A DNA stretch of 64,000 nucleotides. It comes from Bacteroides faecium (lineage in GTDB: Bacteria; Bacteroidota; Bacteroidia; Bacteroidales; Bacteroidaceae). A model generated the notes under the pieces. It had not been told where the DNA came from, made no database searches, and worked only from the letters and a program-made list of their open reading frames with translations. The DNA lies in NCBI RefSeq assembly GCF_012113595.1, contig NZ_CP050831.1, positions 5,766,001 through 5,830,000 on the forward strand. The letters run 5' to 3'. Each line of letters starts with the position of its first letter. The first letter of the stretch is position 1. The translations under genes were made by a program, and so were the position numbers. Below, one piece after another: positions 48,728 to 57,904 of this stretch.

Positions 48728-50953
48728 ATGACACTTCAAGAAATTAAAGACCAAGTGTTGGCAGGCGTGGATATATCGCCCGACCAGGCCGCATGGCTGG
48801 CCAACATGGCCGACAGCGAGGCGCTTTATGCCGCCGCGCATGAGATTACCGTCGCACGTGCTTCGCACGAATTCGACATGTGTTCCATCATCAACGCCAA
48901 GTCCGGCAGATGCCCGGAGAACTGTAAATGGTGCGCACAATCCTCTCACTACAAGACGCAAGCCGAAGTCTACAATCTCCTACCCGCTGAAGAATGTCTC
49001 CGACAGGCAAAATACAATGAAGCCCAAGACGTCAACCGTTTCTCCCTCGTCACCAGCGGCCGGAAACCTTCTCCCAAACAGATTACCCAACTTTGTGATA
49101 CTGTCCGCCATATGCGGCGGCATTCGTCGATTCAACTTTGCGCTTCGCTGGGTTTGCTCGACGAAGAAGAACTGCGTTCTCTGCATGAAGCTGGCGTAAC
49201 CCGCTATCACTGCAATCTGGAAACTGCTCCTTCCTACTTTTCAACACTCTGCTCTACTCATACACAGGAGCAGAAACTTGCCACTCTCGACGCTGCGCGC
49301 CGTGTAGGGATGGATATTTGCTGCGGTGGCATCATCGGTATGGGAGAAACAATGGAACAACGGATTGAATTCGCTTTCACTCTGGAAGAACTGAATGTCC
49401 AGTCTATTCCTATCAACCTATTAAGCCCGATACCCGGAACGCCGTTGGAAAACGAAAAGCCCCTGAGTGAAGAAGAGATTCTCAGGACGATTGCCTTGTT
49501 CCGTTTCATCAATCCGACAGCTTTTCTGCGTTTTGCCGGCGGACGCTCACAACTCTCTTCCGAAGCTATGCGCAAGGCATTGTATATAGGTATCAATTCC
49601 GCCATTGTAGGCGATTTACTGACAACGCTCGGTTCTAAAGTTTCAGAAGACAAGCAAATGATTCAAGAAGAGGGGTATCATTTCGCAGGTTCCCAGTTCG
49701 ACCGGGAACATTTGTGGCATCCTTATACTTCTACTACTGACCCGCTTCCTGTTTATAAAGTGAAACGGGCGGATGGTGCTACCATTACCCTTGAAGACGG
49801 GCGGACACTTATTGAAGGAATGTCATCCTGGTGGTGTGCCGTGCATGGATACAATCATCCGGCATTGAACCAGGCGGCAAAAGACCAACTGGATAAAATG
49901 TCTCATGTCATGTTCGGCGGGCTGACACACGACCCTGCCATTGAACTGGGAAAATTATTATTGCCGTTGGTTCCACCGTCCATGCAGAAAATATTCTATG
50001 CGGATTCCGGTTCGGTAGCTGTGGAAGTAGCTTTGAAGATGGCTGTACAATATTGGTATGCCGCCGGAAAGCCGGATAAGAATAATTTTGTAACTATCCG
50101 CTCCGGTTATCATGGTGATACCTGGAATGCCATGTCCGTATGCGACCCCGTAACGGGAATGCATAGTCTCTTCGGTTCGGCACTTCCTGTCCGCCATTTT
50201 GTTCCGGCTCCTTCGTCCCGCTTCGACGGTGAATGGAATCCTCAGGACATCGAACCGCTACGGGAAACAATAGAAAAACATTCGGGAGAACTGGCGGCAC
50301 TGATTCTTGAACCGATTGTGCAGGGAGCAGGTGGTATGTGGTTTTATCATCCGCAATATCTTCGCGAAGCGGAAAAACTCTGCAAGAAGCATGGACTTCT
50401 TCTCATCTTCGATGAAATAGCAACGGGATTCGGACGGACAGGCAAATTGTTTGCCTGGGAACATGCCGAAGTAGAACCGGATATTATGTGCATCGGAAAA
50501 GCATTGACCGGTGGATATATGACGCTTTCTGCCGTATTGGCTAGTAATCATGTGGCAGATACTATCTCCAATCATGCACCGGGAGCTTTCATGCACGGGC
50601 CGACTTTCATGGGAAATCCACTCGCTTGTGCGGTGGCTCGCGCATCCGTTCGCTTGCTGATTGAATCCGGTTGGCAGGAGAATGTAAAACGAATCGAAGC
50701 CCAATTAAAAGAAGAATTGGCACCTGCACGGGAGTTGCCGCAAGTAGCTGATGTAAGGATACTAGGGGCAATCGGAGTAATCGAGATGAAGCGTCCGGTA
50801 AATATGGCATTTATGCAACGTCGGTTTGTGGAAGAAGGTATTTGGGTACGTCCATTCGGCAAACTGGTTTATCTGATGCCGCCTTTCATTATTACTCCCG
50901 AACAACTAAGTAAATTGACTTCCGGATTACTCAAAGTTATTCAAAAAAGATGA
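48728..50953 (+). CDS. bioB/bioA: Bifunctional biotin synthase / DAPA aminotransferase (BioB-BioA fusion)
   Basis: A 741-residue fusion. Residues 1-315 are BioB, a radical-SAM sulfur-insertion enzyme with C62-x3-C66-x2-C69 (RCPENCKWC) and the second cluster region around SFAGGRSQLS-like FLRFAGGRSQLSSEAM. Residues about 325-741 are BioA, a PLP aminotransferase (EGMSSWWCAVHGYNHP, YHGDTWNAMSVCD, LIFDEIATGFGRTGKL, CIGKALTGGY with the PLP lysine). They catalyse the last and third-last steps of biotin synthesis. The start at 48728 matches the usual BioB N-terminus; see the in-frame leader. Confidence 0.95.
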   Translation: MTLQEIKDQVLAGVDISPDQAAWLANMADSEALYAAAHEITVARASHEFDMCSIINAKSGRCPENCKWCAQSSHYKTQAEVYNLLPAEECLRQAKYNEAQDVNRFSLVTSGRKPSPKQITQLCDTVRHMRRHSSIQLCASLGLLDEEELRSLHEAGVTRYHCNLETAPSYFSTLCSTHTQEQKLATLDAARRVGMDICCGGIIGMGETMEQRIEFAFTLEELNVQSIPINLLSPIPGTPLENEKPLSEEEILRTIALFRFINPTAFLRFAGGRSQLSSEAMRKALYIGINSAIVGDLLTTLGSKVSEDKQMIQEEGYHFAGSQFDREHLWHPYTSTTDPLPVYKVKRADGATITLEDGRTLIEGMSSWWCAVHGYNHPALNQAAKDQLDKMSHVMFGGLTHDPAIELGKLLLPLVPPSMQKIFYADSGSVAVEVALKMAVQYWYAAGKPDKNNFVTIRSGYHGDTWNAMSVCDPVTGMHSLFGSALPVRHFVPAPSSRFDGEWNPQDIEPLRETIEKHSGELAALILEPIVQGAGGMWFYHPQYLREAEKLCKKHGLLLIFDEIATGFGRTGKLFAWEHAEVEPDIMCIGKALTGGYMTLSAVLASNHVADTISNHAPGAFMHGPTFMGNPLACAVARASVRLLIESGWQENVKRIEAQLKEELAPARELPQVADVRILGAIGVIEMKRPVNMAFMQRRFVEEGIWVRPFGKLVYLMPPFIITPEQLSKLTSGLLKVIQKR

Positions 50954-50994
50954 CATACAAAAGCAAGTTTTCCTCATCTTCTCCCTACAGTTCG

Positions 50995-51075
50995 TTCCTC
51001 GGTGAGCAACGGGCTGTTCCTCGGTGAGGAAAGGGTGGTTCCCCGGTGAGGAAGACTGCCTTCATCGGTGAGGAA
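50995..51075. repeat. Four tandem hairpin repeats with exact 22-bp period
   Basis: TTCCTCGGTGAGCAA (50995), TTCCTCGGTGAGGAA (51017), TTCCCCGGTGAGGAA (51039) and TTCATCGGTGAGGAA (51061) are each 15 nt and start exactly 22 bp apart. Each can form a TTCCTC/GAGGAA hairpin with a 3-nt GGT loop. They lie in the 222-bp gap between bioBA and bioF. Possible roles are mRNA processing or attenuation within the operon. Confidence 0.85.
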
Positions 51076-51175
51076 CTTACAGGATATTCCGTATATACAA
51101 TAAGTATCTCATAAACAATAAATTATGATTTCTATTCATCCTATAATCAATACCTGTTATCAAAAATCATAAATA

Positions 51176-52330
51176 ATGACATTAGACTTTATAAATCAGG
51201 AGCTTCTTATTCTAAAAGAAAAGAAGAACTATCGCTCTCTCCCACCACTTATCCACGATGGACGGGATGTTATTCTGGACGGACAACGGATGTTGAACCT
51301 GTCTTCCAACGATTATCTCGGACTGGCTAATGATGTATCATTAAGAGAGGAGTTCTTAAAGACAATGACTCCCGAAAACTTTCTGCCTACTTCCTCTTCT
51401 TCCCGGCTGCTGACAGGTAATTTTTCCGATTATCAAGCGTTGGAACAACAACTGTCAGCTATATTCGGAGCAGAGAGCGCACTTATATTCAATAGCGGTT
51501 ATCATGCCAATACAGGGATTCTTCCTGCCGTCAGTAATGCGCAAACATTGATTTTTGCGGATAAACTGGTACATGCCAGCCTGATAGACGGAATCAGATT
51601 GTCATCTGCGAAATGTATCCGGTATCGTCACAATGATTTATCCCAGTTACAACGATTGATTTCTGAGAATCACAATGCGTATGAGCAAATCATTATTGTT
51701 ACCGAAAGCATCTTCAGCATGGACGGCGATGAAGCCGACCTTCGTGCTCTTGTCCAATTAAAAAAGAATTATTCCAATATTCTTCTTTATGTGGACGAAG
51801 CCCATGCTTTCGGTGTACGGGGAGAGAATGGATTAGGATGCGCTGAAGAACAGGGCTGCATCAATGATATAGACTTTCTGGTAGGTACATTCGGGAAAGC
51901 GATAGCCTCAACAGGCGCATACATTGTCTGCCGACAAGTTATCCGGGAATATCTAATCAACAAGATGCGCACGTTTATATTCACAACAGCCCTTCCGCCC
52001 ATTAATATTCAATGGACTTCGTGGATATTAAAGCACCTGCCCTCTCTCCAACAGAAGAGAACTCATTTACTGCGAATCAGTAAAAAACTAAAGACTGCGC
52101 TTTCCGACAAAGGATATAACTGCCCTTCGGTAAGCCATATTGTCCCCATGATTGTCGGAGCAAGCGAAGATACCATACGTAAAGCAGAAGAAATCCAACG
52201 CAAAGGATTCTACGCATTGCCTGTACGTCCGCCTACGGTTCCCGAAGGGACATCACGTATCCGCTTCTCATTGACAGCAGACATCACCGAACATGAAATC
52301 GACCAACTCATAAATCTGATAAACGGATGA
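51176..52330 (+). CDS. bioF: 8-amino-7-oxononanoate synthase BioF
   Basis: A 384-residue PLP alpha-oxoamine synthase that joins pimeloyl-ACP/CoA with alanine. It shows LNLSSNDYLGLANDVSL near the start, ALIFNSGYHANTGILPAV, the cofactor Asp/His in LLYVDEAHAFGVRGENGLG, and the PLP lysine in VGTFGKAIASTGAYIV. The stop overlaps the bioG start by 4 bp, so translation is coupled. Confidence 0.96.
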   Translation: MTLDFINQELLILKEKKNYRSLPPLIHDGRDVILDGQRMLNLSSNDYLGLANDVSLREEFLKTMTPENFLPTSSSSRLLTGNFSDYQALEQQLSAIFGAESALIFNSGYHANTGILPAVSNAQTLIFADKLVHASLIDGIRLSSAKCIRYRHNDLSQLQRLISENHNAYEQIIIVTESIFSMDGDEADLRALVQLKKNYSNILLYVDEAHAFGVRGENGLGCAEEQGCINDIDFLVGTFGKAIASTGAYIVCRQVIREYLINKMRTFIFTTALPPINIQWTSWILKHLPSLQQKRTHLLRISKKLKTALSDKGYNCPSVSHIVPMIVGASEDTIRKAEEIQRKGFYALPVRPPTVPEGTSRIRFSLTADITEHEIDQLINLING

Positions 52331-52986
52331 AACAGCATTTTATCATAAAGAATAATCAAAAGCATCTATTGCTTTTCTTCGCAGGCTGGGGAATGGATGA
52401 AACTCCATTCCTGCAAATCCGACTGACCGATAAGGATTGGATGATTTGCTATGACTATCGTTCATTAGAGTTCGATGCCGGCATCTTGCAAGAGTATTCC
52501 GAAATCACCCTCATCGCCTGGTCAATGGGAGTGTGGGCAGCTTCTCAGATAATGAAACAATATCCTGCCCTGCCCCTCTCTCAAAGTATCGCTATCAACG
52601 GCACTCTTTATCCTATACACGAAACGAAAGGAATTACCCCTGCCATTTTCGAAGGAACCCTGCAAGGATTGAACGACCAATCCCTGCAAAAGTTTCAAAG
52701 ACGAATGTGTGGTTCAATAGCCGATTACAAAGCTTTTCAGACAGTAGTTCCCCAACGTCCCGTCGAGGAACTCAAAGAAGAACTTGCCGCCATACAAAAG
52801 CAATACTTATCATTACCACCTTCGGACTTTACATGGCAAAAAGCCATCATAGGAAAGAACGATCGTATCTTCCTGCCGGATAACCAATGGCTGGCATGGA
52901 GAAACAAAGTGGATTCCCTTGAATATGCAGAAGCCGCCCACTATCAAGTGGAACTTTTTGATAACGTAATCATGCAAATCAACTAA
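52327..52986 (+). CDS. bioG: Pimeloyl-ACP methyl ester esterase BioG
   Basis: A 219-residue alpha/beta hydrolase of the BioG (DUF452) type. The oxyanion region is LLFFAGWGMDETPF, the nucleophile elbow is LIAWSMGVWAA (A-W-S-x-G) and the catalytic His lies near EAAHYQVEL. BioG removes the methyl group from pimeloyl-ACP methyl ester, replacing BioH. Its place between bioF and bioC fits that role. Confidence 0.92.
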   Translation: MKQHFIIKNNQKHLLLFFAGWGMDETPFLQIRLTDKDWMICYDYRSLEFDAGILQEYSEITLIAWSMGVWAASQIMKQYPALPLSQSIAINGTLYPIHETKGITPAIFEGTLQGLNDQSLQKFQRRMCGSIADYKAFQTVVPQRPVEELKEELAAIQKQYLSLPPSDFTWQKAIIGKNDRIFLPDNQWLAWRNKVDSLEYAEAAHYQVELFDNVIMQIN

Positions 52987-52996
52987 TTATTGATTT

Positions 52997-53764
52997 ATGG
53001 ATAAACAACTAATTGCCGAACGTTTCTCTAAAGCCATTCCCACCTATCCGCAGGAAGCAAACGTACAGCAGCAGATTGCAGATAAAATGATTCACCTGCT
53101 TACAGAACACATATCCTTTCCCTGTTCTAAAGTAATTGAATTCGGATGCGGTACGGGCATTTATTCCCGTATGCTGCTTCAGGCTCTACGACCGGAAGAA
53201 CTATTACTAAACGACCTTTGCCCGGAAATGAAGTACTGCTGTGAGGATATATTAAGAAAGGAACAGGTTTCCTTTCTTCCGGGTGATGCAGAAACCGTTC
53301 CTTTCCCTGCTGAAAGCACATTGATAACTTCCTGCTCGGCTCTGCAATGGTTTGAATCTCCCGAGAACTTCTTCAAAAGATGCAATGCTTTGCTCAACAA
53401 CCAAGGCTATTTCGCTTTCAGCACTTTCGGGAAAGAGAATATGAAAGAAATACGAGAGCTAACAGGAAGCGGACTCACTTATCGTTCACGGGAAGAGCTT
53501 GTAGCAGCCTTGTCGACTCACTTCGACATACTCCATTCGGAAGAAGAACTGATTCCTCTTTCATTTGATAACCCACTAAAAGTACTTTATCATTTGAAGC
53601 AGACAGGAGTAACCGGAATATCCAGCTCATCTTCCCAACAACTGCGGACACGTCGTGACTTGCAGTTATTCAGTGAACGTTACACACAAGAATTTACCCA
53701 GGGCACTTCAGTGTCCCTGACTTATCACCCTATTTATATCATCGCAAAAAAGAAAGAAATATGA
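52997..53764 (+). CDS. bioC: Malonyl-ACP O-methyltransferase BioC
   Basis: A 255-residue SAM-dependent methyltransferase: motif I KVIEFGCGTGIYSRML, motif II LLNDLCPEMKY, and the block STLITSCSALQWFESPENFF typical of BioC. It methylates malonyl-ACP so that fatty-acid synthesis can build the pimeloyl chain. It follows bioG by 10 bp and overlaps bioD by 4 bp. Confidence 0.95.
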   Translation: MDKQLIAERFSKAIPTYPQEANVQQQIADKMIHLLTEHISFPCSKVIEFGCGTGIYSRMLLQALRPEELLLNDLCPEMKYCCEDILRKEQVSFLPGDAETVPFPAESTLITSCSALQWFESPENFFKRCNALLNNQGYFAFSTFGKENMKEIRELTGSGLTYRSREELVAALSTHFDILHSEEELIPLSFDNPLKVLYHLKQTGVTGISSSSSQQLRTRRDLQLFSERYTQEFTQGTSVSLTYHPIYIIAKKKEI

Positions 53765-54408
53765 AACAGAATGTATATTTTGTAAGCGGTATCGACACAG
53801 ATGCCGGGAAAAGCTATGCCACCGGTTTTTTAGCCCGTGAATGGAACAAGAACGGACAACGTACCATTACTCAAAAATTCATCCAAACAGGAAACGTCGG
53901 TCATTCCGAAGATATAGACCTGCATCGTCGTATTATGGGAATCCCTTTTACAGAAGAAGACAAGGAAGGACTGACTATGCCGGAAATTTTCTCTTATCCT
54001 GCCTCTCCGCATCTCGCTTCCCAACTGGATAACCGTCCCATTGACTTCGACAAAATCAAACGTGCTACGGAAGAATTGAGTAAACGCTACGACTGTGTCC
54101 TGCTCGAAGGCGCAGGCGGTTTAATGGTTCCATTAACTACGGAACTTCTGACAATAGACTATATTGCCCAAGAAAATTATCCGCTTATCTTTGTTACTTC
54201 CGGCAAATTGGGAAGCATCAATCATACCCTGCTTAGTCTCGAAGCCATACAAAAGCGCGGTATTGTACTGGATACGGTACTTTATAATATGTATCCTACC
54301 GTAAAGGATAAAACGATTCAGAATGATACGATGAATTTTATTCAAAACTGGTTGAAAAAGCATTTCCCGGATACGAAGTTTATATTGGTTCCGGAAATAA
54401 AAGAGTAG
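53761..54408 (+). CDS. bioD: Dethiobiotin synthetase BioD
   Basis: A 215-residue ATP-dependent ligase with the P-loop SGIDTDAGKSYATGFLAR, the substrate lysine region QKFIQTGN, and LLEGAGGLMVPL. It closes the ureido ring before BioB acts. It is the last gene of the operon bioBA-F-G-C-D, which therefore codes the whole route from malonyl-ACP. A hairpin terminator was not evident in the 14-bp gap to the next, convergent gene. Confidence 0.96.
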   Translation: MKQNVYFVSGIDTDAGKSYATGFLAREWNKNGQRTITQKFIQTGNVGHSEDIDLHRRIMGIPFTEEDKEGLTMPEIFSYPASPHLASQLDNRPIDFDKIKRATEELSKRYDCVLLEGAGGLMVPLTTELLTIDYIAQENYPLIFVTSGKLGSINHTLLSLEAIQKRGIVLDTVLYNMYPTVKDKTIQNDTMNFIQNWLKKHFPDTKFILVPEIKE

Positions 54409-54422
54409 CCGCATAAGTTATT

Positions 54423-54863
54423 TCACTCAACAACAATCGTACTTATTTGTGGATTATGGCTGTCATATGTAACCTTTACGGGATACATAGAGCCATAATC
54501 CTTTATCTTTTGTATAAAAGGGATATTCTCTCTTGTATAGCCTAAAGAAACCTTATTAGAATAGTGTTTGTCTTCAACCATATACTGAAAATGAATAACA
54601 AGGTAATAGGAAACACTACCACCTGTTCTTCCTTGTGTCATATTATATTTAGACTCATGACTTACGATATTTCCCACAGTCTCCTTATCATAGTTTTGCG
54701 GAGACGAAGAATTATTTAACAAGACAAACATCAACAACACAACAGAGAAAACAATTATGCCAATAGAATATCCAGACCAAAAAGACTCCTTACGTTCAGG
54801 TTTCTGAATATATTTCTTCTTCGGGGGCTTTTTTATTATCTTTCGCTTCCTCTTCTGTCGCAT
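54423..54863 (-). CDS. DUF3592-like single-helix membrane protein
   Basis: A 146-residue protein: a very basic N-terminus (MRQKRKRKIIKKPPKKKYIQ), one transmembrane helix (residues 32-50) and an exported strand-rich domain (YYLVIHFQYMVEDKHYSNKV, YPVKVTYDSHNPQISTIVVE). The fold pattern is like DUF3592 and like the island proteins at 16702 and 17395. It is 7 bp downstream of the hybrid kinase gene on the same strand. Function unknown. Confidence 0.6.
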   Translation of the reverse strand: MRQKRKRKIIKKPPKKKYIQKPERKESFWSGYSIGIIVFSVVLLMFVLLNNSSSPQNYDKETVGNIVSHESKYNMTQGRTGGSVSYYLVIHFQYMVEDKHYSNKVSLGYTRENIPFIQKIKDYGSMYPVKVTYDSHNPQISTIVVE

Positions 54864-54870
54864 AAACCCA

Positions 54871-57231
54871 TCAATCAGCAGCCGAATGTTTATCCAACGC
54901 TCTTCTCAATGCCTTGTCCGAAATCGGTTTCGTCACAAAATCATTGCAGCCGGCTTCCAAAGCCAGTTCCTTATCCGCATCGAAAGCATATGCCGTCAAA
55001 GCGATAATAGGTATTTCTTTAGAATAAGAACGGATAATATGAGTTGCTTCCAAACCGTCCATGCGAGGCATTTTAATATCCATCAAAATTAAATCCGGAT
55101 GATACTGCTTATACATTTCTACAGCTTCAAATCCATCTTTAGCCCAAAGCAAGGTATAGTCCTTTCCTATTAAATTCTTTAGCAGGATGAAATTACTTTC
55201 TACATCTTCGGCAACCAAAATCCTTTTCACCTGCTGCGAACGACTCGTCGGATTGCTTTTGGACTCCGTATTGATGACTTTAAAAAGCTTGCCCGATTCT
55301 CCAATCTTTTCGCAAGGAATCGTAAAATAGAAAGTCGAGCCTTTCCCCAGTTCGGAAGTCACACCAATTTCCCCGCCGATTTTCTCAACAATCATCCGGC
55401 AGATAGAAAGCCCCAAGCCTGTGCCTTGTGCGAAGCTGTTCAACTTGACAAAACGGTCAAAGATATGGTCTACCTTTTCCGGTTCTATCCCTATCCCCGT
55501 ATCTTTCACATACACACGAATTTTCTTTTCCAACCTCTCAAAGCCAAAACGAATCTCGCCTGTGTAAGTAAACTTACCTGCATTGGTGATAAAATTCGTT
55601 ATCACCTGCATAATACGGTTCGGGTCACCCTCTATCAGCAAATCTTCCTCTCCGTTATCAAGAATAAGAGTCACATCCTCTTTCACCCGGTCCTTATGGA
55701 TGGCATAAATAGTCCGGCAAGCTTCACCGAGATTCATCGGACGTTTTACATATTCCAATGTACCCGCCTCTATCTTCGACAAATCCAATATATCATTAAT
55801 GAGCTGCAACAATATATCCGAATTCTGGTTGATAATATCCGAATAAAGTTTCTTCTCTTCGGCAGTCTCGGCAGCAGGCAGTAATTGTGAGAATCCGACA
55901 ATCGCATTGAGCGGCGTACGAATTTCATGGCTCATATTTGCCAGAAAAGCACTCTTCAACCGGTCGGACTGCTCCGCTTTAAGCCTTGCCTTAATAAGTT
56001 CCTGCTCAATACTCTGAAGATTAGTGACATCCCAAGCTATTCCTATCAGTAGCGGCTCACGCCCTTCCATCGGGACAAGCGCTTTCAACGTCTGTACGAT
56101 ACGCGCCTCTCCGGAAACCGTCAGATAAGTTTCCTGCATATCAATACGCTTATGAGTCCGGAGCAACTCCAAATCATCCTTGTGGAACTTCTCCGCATCC
56201 TCATGTGACGGAAATATTTCAAAATCCGTATGCCCTATCGCTTTAGAAGCAGGAATACCCGAATGGTCGGCAAACGCCTTGTTCCAATACAAATATCTGA
56301 ATTCATCTTCCGGGTCTTTCACGAACAGATAAACCGGAATATTATTCAAGATACCATCCAGCAACAAGTTCAATTCGCGAAGTTCATCCCGTTTCTTTAT
56401 CACATCGGTAATATCCTGCGTAAAGAACCAAGTCAATTCCTGGTCATTCTCACGAATCAGGAAAGTAGAAACCTGATGAATCCTCTTCTTATTTTCCCCC
56501 TTACGCACATACGCGGCACGGTAAGCAAAACTGCCATCGTTGTCACGTACTTCTTGAAGCCGTTTCTCCCATGCCTCTTTTGTTTTCATAGAGACAGGCA
56601 AATCATATATTTTCTGCGTACCCAATTCCTGGGTAACTCCATATTCCTCAATAAATTGTTTGTTAGCATAAACTAATGTTCCGTCTTCCGCCACGGCGAG
56701 GATACTGTCACTCACCTTGTCAAGCACACTCTTGAAAACTTCCAGTTGCCTTTGCGTAGCCCCCCCTTCCGTTATGTCACGGCACATAATCAACACGTAC
56801 TCTTCGTCCAACGGAAAAATACGGTTTTCGTAATAATGATGTTTACCATTGAAATCAAGCTCGTGGTGCGCAGCCGAAACAGTTCTGGTAGTGATTGCAT
56901 GACGCATATTGGAGTGTATGTTCTGATAAGCTTCCGGCGGAACCATATCACACATATGCATCCCCACGAAATCTTTGTTTGTCACTCCTACATGATTGGT
57001 TTCTTCATTGGATACGACTTCAATCCCCACTTCCTTGTGGTTGAAGACCGTCAGCATATCCGGCAGGGAATCCAGTATCTTTACAGCATACCTCTCCTTA
57101 AAACTAACGGAATTGTCATTCCCTTTCTCCTGCCTGAGGGATAAAAGTTCTTTCCTGAGCTGCTCATTTTCTTTTCTAAGCCTCTCCAACTGTTCTACTA
57201 ATGCCGCTTCTGTTTGTTTACTGTTGTCCAT
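54871..57231 (-). CDS. Hybrid sensor histidine kinase with three PAS domains and a receiver
   Basis: A 786-residue cytoplasmic kinase. A short N-terminal coiled coil (residues 5-45) precedes three PAS domains (about 50-160, 170-290 and 290-410, with FVKDPEDEFRYLYWNKAF), HisKA with NMSHEIRTPLNAIVGFSQLL (about 440-460), an HATPase (VKDTGIGIEPEKVDHIFDRF, GTGLGLSICRMI) and a C-terminal receiver with the phospho-Asp in LILMDIKMPRMDG. No transmembrane segment is present, so it senses an internal signal such as redox state or a small molecule. ATG 57231 is preferred; an upstream start would lie inside the left arm of the inverted repeat. Confidence 0.88.
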   Translation of the reverse strand: MDNSKQTEAALVEQLERLRKENEQLRKELLSLRQEKGNDNSVSFKERYAVKILDSLPDMLTVFNHKEVGIEVVSNEETNHVGVTNKDFVGMHMCDMVPPEAYQNIHSNMRHAITTRTVSAAHHELDFNGKHHYYENRIFPLDEEYVLIMCRDITEGGATQRQLEVFKSVLDKVSDSILAVAEDGTLVYANKQFIEEYGVTQELGTQKIYDLPVSMKTKEAWEKRLQEVRDNDGSFAYRAAYVRKGENKKRIHQVSTFLIRENDQELTWFFTQDITDVIKKRDELRELNLLLDGILNNIPVYLFVKDPEDEFRYLYWNKAFADHSGIPASKAIGHTDFEIFPSHEDAEKFHKDDLELLRTHKRIDMQETYLTVSGEARIVQTLKALVPMEGREPLLIGIAWDVTNLQSIEQELIKARLKAEQSDRLKSAFLANMSHEIRTPLNAIVGFSQLLPAAETAEEKKLYSDIINQNSDILLQLINDILDLSKIEAGTLEYVKRPMNLGEACRTIYAIHKDRVKEDVTLILDNGEEDLLIEGDPNRIMQVITNFITNAGKFTYTGEIRFGFERLEKKIRVYVKDTGIGIEPEKVDHIFDRFVKLNSFAQGTGLGLSICRMIVEKIGGEIGVTSELGKGSTFYFTIPCEKIGESGKLFKVINTESKSNPTSRSQQVKRILVAEDVESNFILLKNLIGKDYTLLWAKDGFEAVEMYKQYHPDLILMDIKMPRMDGLEATHIIRSYSKEIPIIALTAYAFDADKELALEAGCNDFVTKPISDKALRRALDKHSAAD

Positions 57232-57239
57232 GATATAAC

Positions 57240-57302
57240 GGATAAATACGTACTTATCTGCCAAAAGTAAATATTTTCTTGCAGATAAGTACGTATTTAT
57301 CC
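57240..57302. promoter_or_regulatory. Perfect 22-bp inverted repeat enclosing the kinase promoter
   Basis: Arms at 57240-57261 and 57281-57302 are exact reverse complements over 22 bp, separated by 19 bp. The spacer contains TACTTTTG on the minus strand (57262-57269), the probable -7 element of the kinase gene. Each arm includes TACGTA. The arrangement suits a high-affinity operator pair flanking the promoter. Confidence 0.8.
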
Positions 57303-57318
57303 ATTTATTTTCAAAGAA

Positions 57319-57843
57319 TCATTCAATCACCATGATTCGGTCATTCAATCCGACTTTCATTCCATCTTCCACAAAAACGTCTTTCACGACACCGTCCGCC
57401 ACCGAACGTATCTCGTTTTCCATCTTCATAGCCACCAATACACAAAGCGGGTCACCGCGCTTCACGCTGTCCCCCTTCTTCACATACGTTTTCAGTATGA
57501 CACCCGGCATCGGCGCCTGCACCACCTGCCGTCCCACCGACTCGGCAGCAGAACGTGCATTGTGTATCTTCTCCATCTCTCCCTGCAACTCAATCTGATA
57601 CAATTCCCCCTTATTCATTATTGTATAAGAATTATTAGAAGAAGGAGAAATCTGCACTCCATGCGAATGATGGTCGATAATAATCGAATGAATGGAGTCA
57701 CCCCCCATATTATAATCGACCTCATATACTTTGCCATTGACCGCAATCTTCTTGATTGGCCCGTCTTCCAGAATTTCCACCTTATATTCACTATCCGGCA
57801 TATCCTGAAGTCTGGCATAATATGTAGCTAACGTTGTACCCAT
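57319..57843 (-). CDS. Biotin carboxyl carrier subunit of acyl-CoA carboxylase
   Basis: A 174-residue protein with a C-terminal biotinyl domain: VQAPMPGVILKTYVKKGDSV and LCVLVAMKMENEIRSVADGV, where the Lys of AMKMEN is the biotin attachment site. The N-terminal half contains an alanine-poor linker and a strand region (YKVEILEDGPIKKIAVNGKV) of the type fused in propionyl-CoA carboxylase alpha. ATG 57843 is preferred to a GTG at 57852. It is the last gene of a carboxylase operon, 61 bp after the biotin carboxylase gene when measured from this start. Confidence 0.92.
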   Translation of the reverse strand: MGTTLATYYARLQDMPDSEYKVEILEDGPIKKIAVNGKVYEVDYNMGGDSIHSIIIDHHSHGVQISPSSNNSYTIMNKGELYQIELQGEMEKIHNARSAAESVGRQVVQAPMPGVILKTYVKKGDSVKRGDPLCVLVAMKMENEIRSVADGVVKDVFVEDGMKVGLNDRIMVIE

Positions 57844-57904
57844 AACCTGCACTATTATTTTTTAATTTTTAATTCTCAATACTCAATTTAATAAGATTCT
57901 CAAT

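Noticed and set aside
50995..51075. CRISPR array
   Set aside because: Repeat of 15 nt with 7-nt spacers and only four units; no cas gene.
57240..57302. Invertible promoter
   Set aside because: The inverted repeats enclose only 19 bp, far shorter than known Bacteroides invertible promoter segments, and no invertase gene is near.
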